Of a DNA stretch of 64,000 nucleotides, positions 42,484 to 51,587 are shown piece by piece (position 1 is the first letter of the stretch; every line of letters starts with the position of its first letter). The DNA is from Planctomycetia bacterium. Its GTDB lineage: Bacteria > Planctomycetota > Planctomycetia > Pirellulales > JACPPG01. Location of the stretch: the NCBI GenBank assembly GCA_016191115.1, contig JACPPG010000035.1, positions 1 through 64,000 of the forward strand. Reading direction: 5' to 3'. The notes under the pieces are model-generated. The model was not told where the DNA came from and ran no database searches. It was given only the letters and a program-made list of their open reading frames with translations. A program made the translations under genes and the position numbers.

Positions 42484-42578
42484 GGATTTGGGATTAGGGA
42501 AGTTTCGGATTTGAGATTTGAGATTGTGGGACTCAGGCCGGATCACAAGACCCTAGTCCCTAACCCCAACCCCTAATC
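42484..42578. repeat. Imperfect palindrome of G/C-run words
   Basis: GGGATTTGGGATTAGGGA near 42484-42501 faces TCCCTAACCCCAACCCCTAA near 42557-42576, an imperfect inverted repeat with AT-rich DNA between ('tttgagatttgagatt'). It lies just after mtnA. Family A copy 6 has landed at its right edge. Confidence 0.6.
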
Positions 42579-42736
42579 CAGGGCCGTTCACAGATGCAAG
42601 CTTGCCGGCGGCGCAGCGGCGGGAAAGTGGGACAGGCACCGAGACGCAGCCTTGGTATGAAAGGGCTTGCGCTGTTTGTGCTCGGAGCCAGTCCCATTTT
42701 CCCGCCTCGCCCTTTTTGAAAAACAGAATGGCCCTG
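42579..42736 (+). mobile_element. Family A MITE-like element, copy 6
   Basis: 158 bp, CAGGGCCGTTC ... GAATGGCCCTG. Left flank ACCCCTAATC (42569-42578) recurs at 42742-42751 after an extra ACCTG, so the 10-bp target duplication is present but offset by 5 bp. The flank is itself repetitive (see 42484-42578), so part of the match could be chance. The rest of the gap to 42853 holds nothing else. Confidence 0.9.
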
Positions 42737-42853
42737 ACCTGACCCCTAATCCCTTACCGGTGCTCCCAGCGGCGCGCCTTGCTACAATGCGGCCAGGGGC
42801 CCTGAGACAGCGCGCGACATAGCTCGGCCACGTCTTCGCGCGGCGAGGCACCG

Positions 42854-43270
42854 ATGAGCGTCACCTCTGATTACCGCATCTATCCGTGGTGGCCACAGAA
42901 CGGGAACGCGTGGGTGCATCCCGATGATGTGAAGCTCGCGAGACGGCTGATTCCCAGCAGCCGCATGTTTCGATCCGAAGGACGCGAAGGGTCGTACCTG
43001 GTCCTCGGATACGGCCCGTACCGCATCCGCGTCAGGCCGGCGCTGCGACAGCTTGTCCGCGGCGACGGATTCAACGTCGGCGACCAGGTCGAGGTCTGCT
43101 CGCACCGGGGCCGAAACCGGGCGATGATCGCCACGATCCGCGAGATGCGTTACGACAATCGCAAACGAGCGGTGCGCTACTCGCTGCGAGTGCGCGGCAA
43201 GCCGGTCGCCCGCACGTACACCGCCGGAGACCTGCGAAAAATCGAGCGGCCGCTTGCGCCGATGCGATAG
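42854..43270 (+). CDS. Conserved-looking protein of unknown function
   Basis: 138 residues, basic. It opens MSVTSDYRIYPWWPQNGNAW and contains 'WVHPDDVKLARRLIPSSRMF', 'YLVLGYGPYRIRVRPALRQL' and 'VGDQVEVCSHRGRNRAMIAT', then an Arg-rich C-terminus. The region 'FNVGDQVEVCSHRGRNRAMI' reads like a small SH3/Tudor-type beta barrel. There is no signal peptide, so it is probably cytoplasmic. Codon use and frame look genuine. Monocistronic; convergent with the PIG-L gene. Confidence 0.72.
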   Translation: MSVTSDYRIYPWWPQNGNAWVHPDDVKLARRLIPSSRMFRSEGREGSYLVLGYGPYRIRVRPALRQLVRGDGFNVGDQVEVCSHRGRNRAMIATIREMRYDNRKRAVRYSLRVRGKPVARTYTAGDLRKIERPLAPMR

Positions 43271-43280
43271 CCGGTGTCAC

Positions 43281-43320
43281 GCGATGGTCAGTGTGCCACG
43301 GCGATGGTCAGTGTGCCACG
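43281..43320. repeat. 20-bp tandem duplication
   Basis: GCGATGGTCAGTGTGCCACG occurs twice in direct succession (43281-43300, 43301-43320). The second copy runs into the start of the palindrome at 43313. It looks like a duplication made at the edge of that repeat. Confidence 0.9.
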
Positions 43321-43388
43321 GCTTCGCAGAAGCCGTGCGCGCCGCCGAGCGACCAACGCACAGCTTGCCTGACAGCAAACAGTGGCAC
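43313..43388. repeat. Palindromic repeat (family C), copy 1
   Basis: 76 bp bounded by GTGCCAC (43313-43319) and GTGGCAC (43382-43388). Just inside the left end is GGCTTC-gca-GAAGCC, a small hairpin. Copy 2 (57338-57412) has the same outline with different internal bases. It lies between the convergent unknown gene (42854-43270) and the PIG-L gene, where it could stop both transcripts. Confidence 0.75.
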
Positions 43389-43402
43389 GAATGCGCGCCG
43401 CC

Positions 43403-44368
43403 CTATCGTGCCACCGCGTTTTTCTCGATGTAGGCCGCCAGCGTCATGTCTGGCCCGATGTAGTGGAACTGCTCGGCGAATTCCAGGCCGTGGGGCTTGC
43501 CGCGCCGCGCGGCCGCTTCGCGGAACCGCAGGTCGGCGAAGTTCTTGATCGCCGCCGGTGCGTCGGTCTCCAGGGCCGGCAGCTTCTTTCCTTGCGCCGC
43601 AAGCTCGTCCCGAAGCCGGCGGACCATGTTGCCGACCATCGTTTTGTTGGCCTGGATGGCCGCCATCTTCTTGTCGATCGTCGAGCTGATGTCGACCACG
43701 CGGTTCACCTGCTGCGGGCCGCGGGCGTAGTAGTATTTCTCGCTCACGGCGTGCGGCTTGAGTCCGGCCGCGAAGTGCTCGGGGAAATCGAGATGCCCGG
43801 CCGCCATCCAGCACGCCGCCTCGACGCACTGGGCCGTCACGTAGTGATCGGGGTTCTCCTCGTAGTGGCCCCACGGGTCGTAGCTGACGATCGTGTCGAT
43901 CTTGAGCAGACGAATCAAGAAAATGAGCCGGGCCCGCAACTCGACGCGCGACACGTCGTCCATGAAATGGTTGCGATAGTTGAGGTCAAAGACCTGCTTG
44001 CAGCCCAGGATGCGGGCCATCTCACGGTTTTCGGTTTCGTTCGCCAGCACGGTCTCGCCGAGCGTCAGGTCGTAGGAGTCCATCTCGTCGTTGCTGGTGC
44101 GGATGAGGTAGCCGGTGTACCCTTCGTCGATCAGTTTGGCGATCGTGCCCCCTGCGGCGATCGAATGATCGTCGGAGTGGGGCGCGATGCTGGCCAGCAC
44201 TTTTCCGCGGTGCGGCTTGCCGGCGGCGGCCGGCTCCACCGTGACTCTGACGTCCTCCTCAAAGGCGGGCGATTTCTGTGTTTGGCCGACGCCACTGGAA
44301 TTTTGGGAACCAGCGGTCCCCACCAGCCCGCCTGCTAGCGATTGCCCGATGAATTCACGTCGTTTCAT
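43403..44368 (-). CDS. Exported PIG-L family deacetylase
   Basis: 321 residues. An N-terminal twin-arginine-like leader (MKRREFIGQSLAGGLVGTAG) suggests export. The LmbE/PIG-L domain starts near residue 55 with the zinc motif 'ASIAPHSDDHSIAAGG' (PHxDD) and has the second zinc His in 'NPDHYVTAQC'. 'GYTGYLIRTSNDEMD', 'NREMARILGCKQVFDLNYRN' and 'DTIVSYDPWGHYEENPDHY' are also diagnostic. Enzymes of this family remove acetyl groups from N-acetylglucosaminyl-type substrates using zinc. Here the substrate is probably an extracellular sugar conjugate. Monocistronic. Confidence 0.93.
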   Translation of the reverse strand: MKRREFIGQSLAGGLVGTAGSQNSSGVGQTQKSPAFEEDVRVTVEPAAAGKPHRGKVLASIAPHSDDHSIAAGGTIAKLIDEGYTGYLIRTSNDEMDSYDLTLGETVLANETENREMARILGCKQVFDLNYRNHFMDDVSRVELRARLIFLIRLLKIDTIVSYDPWGHYEENPDHYVTAQCVEAACWMAAGHLDFPEHFAAGLKPHAVSEKYYYARGPQQVNRVVDISSTIDKKMAAIQANKTMVGNMVRRLRDELAAQGKKLPALETDAPAAIKNFADLRFREAAARRGKPHGLEFAEQFHYIGPDMTLAAYIEKNAVAR

Positions 44369-44454
44369 GTGGTTGACCTCGCTCGAATCGAAGGAATCCC
44401 AATTACTACGGTGGATCGCAAGCCTCTTCTTCGCTACCCTCGGCGGCTTTCACC

Positions 44455-44602
44455 CAGGGCCGTTCTGTTTTTCAAAATGGCGAGGCGGGAAAATGGGACT
44501 GGCTCCGAGCATAAACAGCGCAAGCCCTTTCAGACCAACGTTTCGTCTCGGTGCCTGTCCCACTTTCCCGCCGGTGCGCCGCCGGCAAGCTTGAATCTGT
44601 GA
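44455..44602 (-). mobile_element. Family A MITE-like element, copy 7 (end-truncated)
   Basis: Starts CAGGGCCGTTCTG and matches the family to TTGAATCTGTGA. The final about 9 bp (ACGGCCCTG) are missing, and there is no target duplication. It lies between the divergent PIG-L and dsbD genes, in a 351-bp gap (44369-44719) with no other feature. Confidence 0.88.
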
Positions 44603-44719
44603 GATGCGCATGCGTAGCCAAAGCGGCGTCTGGACAGCGGTTTAGGTGAAATTGACCTCCCACGTCAAGCGGCCCTAAAATACTGCGGTGTCCGCCCCAG
44701 GGAGCTTGAGGAACACCGG

Positions 44720-47251
44720 ATGACAAACGCGATGCCCGCGAGCTGGTTACGGCCATTTGTGCTTCTGGCGCTGGTCTGCGCGGGGGGTTCCACGGTCCAC
44801 GCGCAGTTTGACTTTCCGGCCCTGGAAAAAACCGGCCAAGGCGGCGCTGTGAAGGCCGAGGCGCCTGTCGCCGTTAAGGCTGAGCTCGTCAAGGCCAAGG
44901 GGGGCGAGCCAGCCCGGCTGCTGATCACGGCCGATGTGGCCGAGGGCTGGCACATCTATTCGCTCACGCAGAAAAAGGGCGGACCCATCCCGACCAAGAT
45001 CACCGTTGAAGCGGGCGACGGCTATACGGTGAGCGGCGACCTCAAGCCACTTACGCCGCCCGAGGCCCAGTTGGAGCCGGCCTTCAACAATCTCCTGGTC
45101 GAAACGCATGAGGGACGGGTCACCTGGACGGCCCCGCTCGAGCTGGCCGCCGATACGGATCTCGGGAAGCTGACGATTCCGGGCAAGATCACCTATCAGG
45201 CGTGCGATCAGGGGCGCTGTCTGCCGCCGGCCACCGTGGCCTTTGCCGCGCGGCTGGTCGATGGGGCCGGCGCCGCAAAATCTTCGGCCCCGCTGGGCAC
45301 CTTCAAGAGCAGCACCGCGCATGCCACGATCCGCGGCTACGTCGAGCCGAAGGTCGCCGCGCCGGGCGAAACGCTGCGGCTGGTCCTCGCGGCCGATCCT
45401 GACCCGGGCTGGCACATCTATCCACTGGCCGCCAAGGACCCCAACAAGATATCCAAGCCCACGCTGATCGTCCTTACGCAAACGTCGGGCTGGCAAGCGT
45501 CGGCCCCCAAGACCGACGGCAAAGTCGTCGAAAAAGAATCGCAGCTCACGCCGGGCGAGACAGAAAAATTCTACGACCAAACCGTCACGTGGACGATCGA
45601 GCTGGCGATCCCTCGCGACGCCAAACCGGGCAAGTACCCACTCGTGGGCCTGATGGGTTATCACACGTGCCAGGACGCGGGTTGCGACCGGCCACAGGCC
45701 GTGCGCTTCCGTGTGGACGTGCCGGTCGAGCGCGACAGCGTCGCCGGGCAGCTTCCGCTCGAATTCACGCCGGCTGCCAGCTACAAGCAAGCGGCCGACG
45801 CGGCAGCCGGCGGTGATCGAGCGCAGAGCGGCGCCGCGGAGTTGGATTTGTCGCGGATCCGGCCGGCCGCGGCTGCCTCCCGCGATCAATCCCTTGTGGT
45901 CATGGCGGCGTTTGGATTCCTGGGCGGCTTGATTCTCAACCTGATGCCGTGTGTGCTGCCCGTTATCGGCCTGAAGATCCTTTCGTTCGTCGAACAGAGC
46001 GGGCACAGCCGCAGGCATATTTTCTCGCTGAATCTTTGGTACTCGCTGGGGATGCTGGCCGTGTTCATGGTGCTCGCCACGCTCCCGGTCGCCTATCGGT
46101 TGCTGCGCAACGAGCAGTTTGGTTGGGGGCAGCAATTCGCGTACGACTCGTTCAATATCACGCTGGCGGCGATCGTGTTTGTCATGGCCCTCAGCTTCCT
46201 TGGCGTGTGGGAGATACCGATCCCGGGTTTTGTCGGCAGTGGAAAGGCGAACGACCTGGCGGCGAAAGAAGGATTCGCCGGCGCGTTCGCGAAGGGAGCG
46301 ATCACCACGGTATTAGCCACGCCGTGCAGTGGACCGTTTCTCGGCACGGCGCTGGCCTTCGCGTTTGGTGAGCCGGCGCCGGTCGTGTACGCGATGTTCG
46401 CCTGCATCGGGCTGGGGATGGCTTCCCCCTATTTGCTGATCGGGGCCTTCCCACGCCTGATCCGCTTCCTGCCCAAACCGGGTGCCTGGATGGACACCTT
46501 CAAGCAGGCGATGGGCTTCGTATTGCTGGGCACAGTGGTGTACCTGATGACCTTTATCCAATGGACGGCCCTGGTGCCGACCGTGGCGCTGTTGATGGGG
46601 TTGTGGGCCGCCTGCTGGTGGATCGGCCGGGCGCCGTTGTTCGCTGATTTCCAGGTCAAGGCGCGGGCATGGGCCGGTGGCGCCGCGTTGGCCGCGATTG
46701 TCGGACTTTTTGCATTCCAATGGCTCGGACCGATCATGGCGGGGCGTTTCGACATGGCCGTGGACAAGATCATCGAGAAGCGGGTGCGCGAAAAGAGCTT
46801 CGCCGGACGAGACGCGGCGCCGACCATGGCGGGCGCGGACGACAAGGATCACCTGCCGTGGCAGCCCTTCTCGATGGCGCGCCTGCAGGAACTCACCAAG
46901 GCCGAAAAGACGGTGATGCTGGATTTCACGGCCGACTGGTGCGCGACGTGCCAGGCACTTAAGAAGTTCGTCCTGGACACAGCCGACGTGAAGGGCGTCG
47001 TCGACACCAATGGCGTCGTTCCGCTCTTGGTGGATATGACGCGCTACCCGCCCGCCGAGGCGGCTTTGTTGCAAACGCTCAGCGGCGGACAATCCGTGCC
47101 GGTGCTGGCCATCTTTCCCGCCGGCAGGCCGAACGAGCCGATCGTGCTCAGCAACGGCTACACCAAGGGCATTCTCCTCAAGAAACTGGGCGAAGCCGGG
47201 CCGTCGAAGGACGCCGCGAAGTTACAGATGACCGCACTGCGGCCGCAGTAG
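44720..47251 (+). CDS. DsbD-type thiol:disulfide interchange protein
   Basis: 843 residues. The signal peptide is about 1-27. Two N-terminal DsbD-alpha-like domains each have a cysteine pair: 'ITYQACDQGRCLPP' (first) and 'GYHTCQDAGCDRPQ' (second), where most family members have one. The membrane core (about 395-660) contains 'LILNLMPCVLPVIGLKILSF' and 'VLATPCSGPFLGTALAFAF', the redox-active cysteines that relay electrons. The C-terminal thioredoxin domain has 'LDFTADWCATCQALKKFVL' (CxxC). It would carry reducing power from cytoplasmic thioredoxin to periplasmic thiols, for example for cytochrome c maturation. The cytochrome c gene at 50758 fits that role. Confidence 0.93.
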   Translation: MTNAMPASWLRPFVLLALVCAGGSTVHAQFDFPALEKTGQGGAVKAEAPVAVKAELVKAKGGEPARLLITADVAEGWHIYSLTQKKGGPIPTKITVEAGDGYTVSGDLKPLTPPEAQLEPAFNNLLVETHEGRVTWTAPLELAADTDLGKLTIPGKITYQACDQGRCLPPATVAFAARLVDGAGAAKSSAPLGTFKSSTAHATIRGYVEPKVAAPGETLRLVLAADPDPGWHIYPLAAKDPNKISKPTLIVLTQTSGWQASAPKTDGKVVEKESQLTPGETEKFYDQTVTWTIELAIPRDAKPGKYPLVGLMGYHTCQDAGCDRPQAVRFRVDVPVERDSVAGQLPLEFTPAASYKQAADAAAGGDRAQSGAAELDLSRIRPAAAASRDQSLVVMAAFGFLGGLILNLMPCVLPVIGLKILSFVEQSGHSRRHIFSLNLWYSLGMLAVFMVLATLPVAYRLLRNEQFGWGQQFAYDSFNITLAAIVFVMALSFLGVWEIPIPGFVGSGKANDLAAKEGFAGAFAKGAITTVLATPCSGPFLGTALAFAFGEPAPVVYAMFACIGLGMASPYLLIGAFPRLIRFLPKPGAWMDTFKQAMGFVLLGTVVYLMTFIQWTALVPTVALLMGLWAACWWIGRAPLFADFQVKARAWAGGAALAAIVGLFAFQWLGPIMAGRFDMAVDKIIEKRVREKSFAGRDAAPTMAGADDKDHLPWQPFSMARLQELTKAEKTVMLDFTADWCATCQALKKFVLDTADVKGVVDTNGVVPLLVDMTRYPPAEAALLQTLSGGQSVPVLAIFPAGRPNEPIVLSNGYTKGILLKKLGEAGPSKDAAKLQMTALRPQ

Positions 47252-47449
47252 GGCCCTACACGAGTGGCTCTTAAGGGCATCGCGCGCTTGGCCGCGGTCG
47301 CCATGTTCGGTTTGCAACCTTTTTCTAGCAATGGCTTTAGGGGGATCGTAGCTCGGGCTTTCTGGCATAACTGCTTGCACTTCGCGATTTCTGGTGAACA
47401 ATAGAATTACCTTGAGCATTAGAATTCCAGAGCCGACTGGAATGCGGTC

Positions 47450-48577
47450 ATGCTAGACGAAAAAGTGAGCGTGGAAAGGGCGCTCGCCATCTTGCGAGAC
47501 GTGTTCCCCCGCGCAAAATCGACCACGAGCCCACAAGCCGCCAATCGCAGGCATAGGCCCGACTTGCTTCTCCATGTCGGCGATCGATGCCTGGCAATCA
47601 AAGCCAAGGCGACGCAATCGGTCAGGATCGCCGATCTCGAAGGACGATTGGCTACCGCGTCGCTACAAATTCTGCCGGTGGCCGACAAAATCGCGGCGAT
47701 ACCGGTAGTCATGATCGAGTTGCCGAAGTTGGGCCCGAAGGCACTAGCCTTTGCGACGGAGTACATGAGCGAACATGCGCCATCCGTGGGTTGGTGTCTA
47801 TTTGATTCCTCGGGGTCCTTCCGGCTTGACGTTCCTGGCTTGCATCTCTCGAAAACGCGGAGGCAGCGAATAGCAAACCGTTCTGCGTTGCCCCCAGCGC
47901 GAGGGTCGCTCTTCAGCGATCTCAATCGGTGGATGCTCAAGATACTGCTCATGCAAGGAGTGCCCAGCAACCTCTGGGGTGGACCAAGGCAGGCCGTGAT
48001 GACGGCAAAGGACCTGCGCGCGGTTGCGAGCGTTTCGACTGAGAAGGCCTATTCATTCCTAAGGACTTTCAGTAGAGCGGGATATCTACGGGAAACCGAC
48101 AGTGGGATAGTCGTAGTGCGGCGTGAAGAATTGATCCGAACATGGTTGAATCATGAGCTTGCGTTCCAAGCCGAAACCATTCCCGTCCGGTGGCTTTTCG
48201 GTGCCGCGCCGAACTTGACAAGGATCTTGGTCCGACAGAGTTGCCCCACGCAATTTGCGGTGACCGGTTTTGAGGCCTGCAAGCTTCTCGGAGTCCTTCA
48301 TGCGCCAGTTCCTCGCAAGGAGATCTACGTCTGCGGCAACCTTGACACGGCCATGCAAGCCTGGGAACTGCATAGATGCGCGCCGCAGGACGCGGCTTGT
48401 TTTCTCCTTAAAATGCCACATCCTAAGTCAATATTGAGAGGGTGCGTCATTTCACACGGGCTGCCGGTCGTTGATATCCTCGAAGCGACTCTTCGTGTGT
48501 CCGGGCAGGTGCCACGCGGTGTGGAGCAGGCGCAATACATGCTTTCCGACGTGCTCCAGTGGCAAGTCACCGTATGA
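47450..48577 (+). CDS. AbiEi-like antitoxin / regulator with nuclease-like N-terminal domain
   Basis: 375 residues, monotonic frame. The N-terminal about 130 look like a PD-(D/E)xK-fold remnant ('RPDLLLHVGDRCLAIKAKAT', where the expected acidic residue before Lys is not present). A winged-helix region is near 175-225 ('LRAVASVSTEKAYSFLRTFS', 'GYLRETDSGIVVVRREEL'). A C-terminal part resembles AbiEi ('VRWLFGAAPNLTRILVRQ', 'TGFEACKLLGVLHAPVP', 'GLPVVDILEATLRV'). AbiEi proteins repress their own operon and neutralise an AbiEii-type nucleotidyltransferase. Here the stop overlaps ATG of the next gene, a nucleotidyltransferase, by ATGA. The region reads less GC-rich than its neighbours, suggesting transfer (not computed). 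Confidence 0.72.
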   Translation: MLDEKVSVERALAILRDVFPRAKSTTSPQAANRRHRPDLLLHVGDRCLAIKAKATQSVRIADLEGRLATASLQILPVADKIAAIPVVMIELPKLGPKALAFATEYMSEHAPSVGWCLFDSSGSFRLDVPGLHLSKTRRQRIANRSALPPARGSLFSDLNRWMLKILLMQGVPSNLWGGPRQAVMTAKDLRAVASVSTEKAYSFLRTFSRAGYLRETDSGIVVVRREELIRTWLNHELAFQAETIPVRWLFGAAPNLTRILVRQSCPTQFAVTGFEACKLLGVLHAPVPRKEIYVCGNLDTAMQAWELHRCAPQDAACFLLKMPHPKSILRGCVISHGLPVVDILEATLRVSGQVPRGVEQAQYMLSDVLQWQVTV

Positions 48578-49428
48578 GTAGTGCATTGCCCGAAGAGCTG
48601 CAGGCCATCTTCGACGATCTGGCGAAATGCATCGTTGGGTTGGGGCCCTACGCGGAAGAAGCCGTGCTGTGCGGGGGATTGGTGCCCGTGATCTACCGGC
48701 GCATCTGGCAAGGTACGCCAAGGATTCAGCCACTCGCCACGTTCGATCTGGATTGGGCTTTACCGCGGAGGCTAGCTTGCCGTGGAGAGAGCCTCCACGA
48801 CCGGATGCAAAAAGCGGGCTTTGAAGTGAGGCTGTCGGGCTCCAGTCAATTGCCCGTCACCCGATACGTACCCGCGCCGCCGTCGGGCCAAACACGGTCG
48901 CCATTTTGCGTTGAGTTCCTTGCGCCGCGCGACGGCGCGAAGCATAGTCGAAAGGGCACGAACCAGGGCGTCGTGGAGGTGCAGCCAGGCCTGCATGCGC
49001 AGACCGATCCGTATCTGGGTGTAGTGCTCACCGAGCCTATGACGGTTGACGCAGTGCAAATCCCCGACCTGCATTTGCCTGCGGACAGGTACTTCCGCGT
49101 ACCGAACTCCGCCTGTTTCATCCTTCAAAAGGCGCTCATCCGCGATCATCGCGGACGAAGCAAGCAAGCCAGTGACGCCTGTCACATTTACGACGTGGCT
49201 ATGCTCACGCACGACATCTGGCCAGAGATGTGCGGCGCGTTGAGTCGGATGCGTGAGAAAAACGCATTCCCATCCCGATGGTTCCAAACCGCGACCGCGA
49301 CTCTGCACGAGTTGTTTGCCTCAGCGAACTCGAATGGCTCGCTGGCGGTTGCCCAAAACTACGCGGGACAAGTATCAGAGGAAGAGGCATCGCGCGCCAT
49401 GAATGCTTTTTTGAAGGCATGTTGGTAG
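48574..49428 (+). CDS. GSU2403-type nucleotidyltransferase, AbiEii-like toxin candidate
   Basis: 284 residues. The nucleotidyltransferase core is visible: 'EEAVLCGGLVPVIYRRI' (GG helix), then 'LATFDLDWALPRRLACRG' with the catalytic D-x-D, and the substrate half 'SPFCVEFLAPRDGAKHSRKG'. A helical region follows ('RVPNSACFILQKALIRDHRG', 'QASDACHIYDVAMLTHD'). The family belongs to the MNT/AbiEii clan. Its first ATG overlaps the preceding gene's stop, so the two are translated together, as in type IV toxin-antitoxin pairs. Whether the protein is toxic is untested; a housekeeping nucleotidyl transfer is possible. Confidence 0.72.
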   Translation: MSSALPEELQAIFDDLAKCIVGLGPYAEEAVLCGGLVPVIYRRIWQGTPRIQPLATFDLDWALPRRLACRGESLHDRMQKAGFEVRLSGSSQLPVTRYVPAPPSGQTRSPFCVEFLAPRDGAKHSRKGTNQGVVEVQPGLHAQTDPYLGVVLTEPMTVDAVQIPDLHLPADRYFRVPNSACFILQKALIRDHRGRSKQASDACHIYDVAMLTHDIWPEMCGALSRMREKNAFPSRWFQTATATLHELFASANSNGSLAVAQNYAGQVSEEEASRAMNAFLKACW

Positions 49429-49495
49429 CGAATCGTTTACGTTCGGCAAGAACGCGTCGAGCGATCGCGACTCAACAACTGCCGCGCTACGCGCA

Positions 49496-50557
49496 TCACG
49501 CCCAAACGGCCCCGCGTTCGCCCGCCGTCACGCGGCCGATCACCCAGTTCTCGACTCGCTGGTCGCGCAACTGTTGCGCGATGCTGTCGGCGTAGAACGG
49601 GCTGACGACCAGCACCAGGCCGATGCCCATATTGAACACGCGGGCCATCTCCTCGTCGTCGATTTCGCCGAGCCGCGCGAGCCAAGGAAAGACCGGCGGC
49701 ACCAACCAACTACCGCGATCGATGACCGCCCGCGCGCCTTCGGGCAGAATCCGCGACACGTTCTCCAGCAATCCCCCGCCGGTAATGTGCGCGATGCCGT
49801 GGACAACTCCCTTGACCGTGTAGTGCGCGAGGATTTTGCGCACCGGCTGCACATAGATGCGCGTGGGCGCAAGGAGCGCTTGTCCGACGGTGGCCGACAG
49901 CTCGTCGATGTAGTCGTCGACCGCCAGGCCGGCACGCTCGAACACGACTTTGCGCACGAGGCTGAAGCCGTTGGAGTGCAGACCGCTCGAGGCGAGGCCA
50001 AGCAGGACGTCGCCGTCGCTGATGGCCTGACCGTCGATCAACCGGCGACGCTCGACCACGCCCACGCAGAAGCCGGCCAAATCATAGTCGCCCGAGGCGT
50101 AAAGATCGGGCATGACGGCCGTCTCGCCCCCCAACAGCGCGCAGTCGCTTTCCTGGCAGCCGGCGGCGATCCCGCCGACGATCGCGGTCAGTAGATCGGG
50201 GTCGTCACGCGGCATCGCCACATAGTCGAGGAAAAACAGCGGCTCCGCCCCGCAGCACAGGGCGTCGTTGACGCTCATGGCCACCAGGTCGATGCCGACC
50301 GTGTTGTGCACGCCGGCCATGGCCGCCACCTTGAGCTTCGTGCCCACCCCGTCCGTGCAGGAAACCAGCACGGGGTCTTCATAGCGGCGGGCGAAGAGCG
50401 GGCTTTTGAAGTCCAACTGGAACAGCCCGGCGAACCCGCCCGGCAGTGGAATCACGCGTGGCGAGTAGGTCCGCCCGGCGATAGCCGGCAGTCGGGCCAT
50501 GGCCGTGGCATACAGGTCCAAGTCCAGCCCCGCGTCTTTGTAAGTCGTCTTGGCCAC
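49496..50557 (-). CDS. purM: Phosphoribosylformylglycinamidine cyclo-ligase (AIR synthetase)
   Basis: 353 residues, full length. PurM closes the imidazole ring of FGAM with ATP in purine synthesis. Hallmarks: '[10 protein letters not shown]', '[17 protein letters not shown]', '[20 protein letters not shown]', 'PLFFLDYVA', '[20 protein letters not shown]' and '[20 protein letters not shown]'. The C-terminal '[20 protein letters not shown]' is also typical. GTG at 50557 is used as start, giving MAKTTYKD. Convergent with the nucleotidyltransferase gene and divergent from the cytochrome gene. Confidence 0.97.
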   Translation of the reverse strand: MAKTTYKDAGLDLDLYATAMARLPAIAGRTYSPRVIPLPGGFAGLFQLDFKSPLFARRYEDPVLVSCTDGVGTKLKVAAMAGVHNTVGIDLVAMSVNDALCCGAEPLFFLDYVAMPRDDPDLLTAIVGGIAAGCQESDCALLGGETAVMPDLYASGDYDLAGFCVGVVERRRLIDGQAISDGDVLLGLASSGLHSNGFSLVRKVVFERAGLAVDDYIDELSATVGQALLAPTRIYVQPVRKILAHYTVKGVVHGIAHITGGGLLENVSRILPEGARAVIDRGSWLVPPVFPWLARLGEIDDEEMARVFNMGIGLVLVVSPFYADSIAQQLRDQRVENWVIGRVTAGERGAVWA

Positions 50558-50757
50558 TAAACTTAATCAAGCGTTGGGACTAGGAAAACGGTCGATTCTA
50601 GGGAGTCACGGAATGGATTGTCAAACTGGGCGCAAGGACGGCGCAAACCCTCGGCCACCCGGATCCAACGCGCAGGTGCGAGCGATGCTCGCTGGCGTTA
50701 CACTTGAGCCGCGTGCGATTTTTTCCGACTGCTGCGGGCTGCCTCCAGGAGGATTCC

Positions 50758-51510
50758 TTGAAACGAGTTCCCCGATTGTACGCGATGGTGGCGACGATCC
50801 TTCCCATGGTTGTAGCGATGGCCTGGGCCGGCGACCCGCCGGCCGCGCCGCCGCTGTCGAAGGTGGCGCCCGCAGCCGACCTGATCAAGCAGGTCGACCT
50901 GTATGTGGCCGGCTTTCGCGACGGTTTGGTGGATGAGGCGACTTATGCGGACAAGTCGCGGCAGATCGCCAAGGACGCCCATACGCTGGCGGTCGTCGGG
51001 CTGGTCCTGGCCATGCACGACGAGAACCACCCGATGAAAGAGGCCGCGCTACCCCTTTCGCGTGCTGCCCGGCAGTTGGCCGATGCCAAGGATTATCCAT
51101 CGGCGAAGAAGGCGTTCGAGGAGCTCACGAAGGCCGGAGGCGGATCGGCTCAAACGCCCAAGTGGGAGAAAGTCGCTTCGCTCGGGCAACTGATGAAGCA
51201 GGTGACGTTCGTCAACAATCGGCTGCGGCGCAACATGCGGCGCTTCGAGGAGCGTGCCGACGACAACGCGCGCGACGCCGCGATATTGGCCGTGATCGCG
51301 CAGGCCGTCACGTTCGACACGCACGAGGTGAAGGACCCGGCGCAAGTTGACAAATGGTACGAGTTGTGCGGTCAGATGCGGGACGCGGCCGGAGAACTCA
51401 ACGCTCAGATTCACGCCAAGGACAAGACGGCGGCCGAAGCGGCGCTTGGCAAGATGGGGAAGAGTTGCGACGCCTGCCACGCGACGTTTCGCGTCGTTAC
51501 GACGCCGTAA
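50758..51510 (+). CDS. Exported c-type cytochrome (class II-like)
   Basis: 250 residues from TTG 50758, chosen because AGGAGGA lies 5 nt upstream and gives a proper signal peptide (MKRVPRLYAMVATILPMVVA). The mature part is helical; a haem-binding CDACH occurs near the C-terminus ('GKSCDACHATFRV'), the place it takes in cytochrome c'/c556-type four-helix proteins. The first half may be a degenerate second bundle, as it lacks CxxCH ('MHDENHPMKEAALPLSRAAR'). Electron transfer in the periplasm is expected. The partner is unknown. Confidence 0.85.
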   Translation: MKRVPRLYAMVATILPMVVAMAWAGDPPAAPPLSKVAPAADLIKQVDLYVAGFRDGLVDEATYADKSRQIAKDAHTLAVVGLVLAMHDENHPMKEAALPLSRAARQLADAKDYPSAKKAFEELTKAGGGSAQTPKWEKVASLGQLMKQVTFVNNRLRRNMRRFEERADDNARDAAILAVIAQAVTFDTHEVKDPAQVDKWYELCGQMRDAAGELNAQIHAKDKTAAEAALGKMGKSCDACHATFRVVTTP

Positions 51511-51587
51511 CGCGTGGTATGTTTCAGCAACGTGATCGCGCACCACGAAGTTGGCGTCGACGCCCCTCGCTCCCCTGAGTCTTCTTC

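Noticed and set aside
42588..42851. Open frame on the minus strand covering family A copy 6
   Set aside because: It consists mainly of element sequence, has no ribosome binding site and appears at other copies in the same way.
43281..43388. Possible CRISPR-like direct repeats
   Set aside because: Only two abutting 20-bp copies without spacers, next to a palindromic repeat. No array and no cas genes were seen anywhere in the window.
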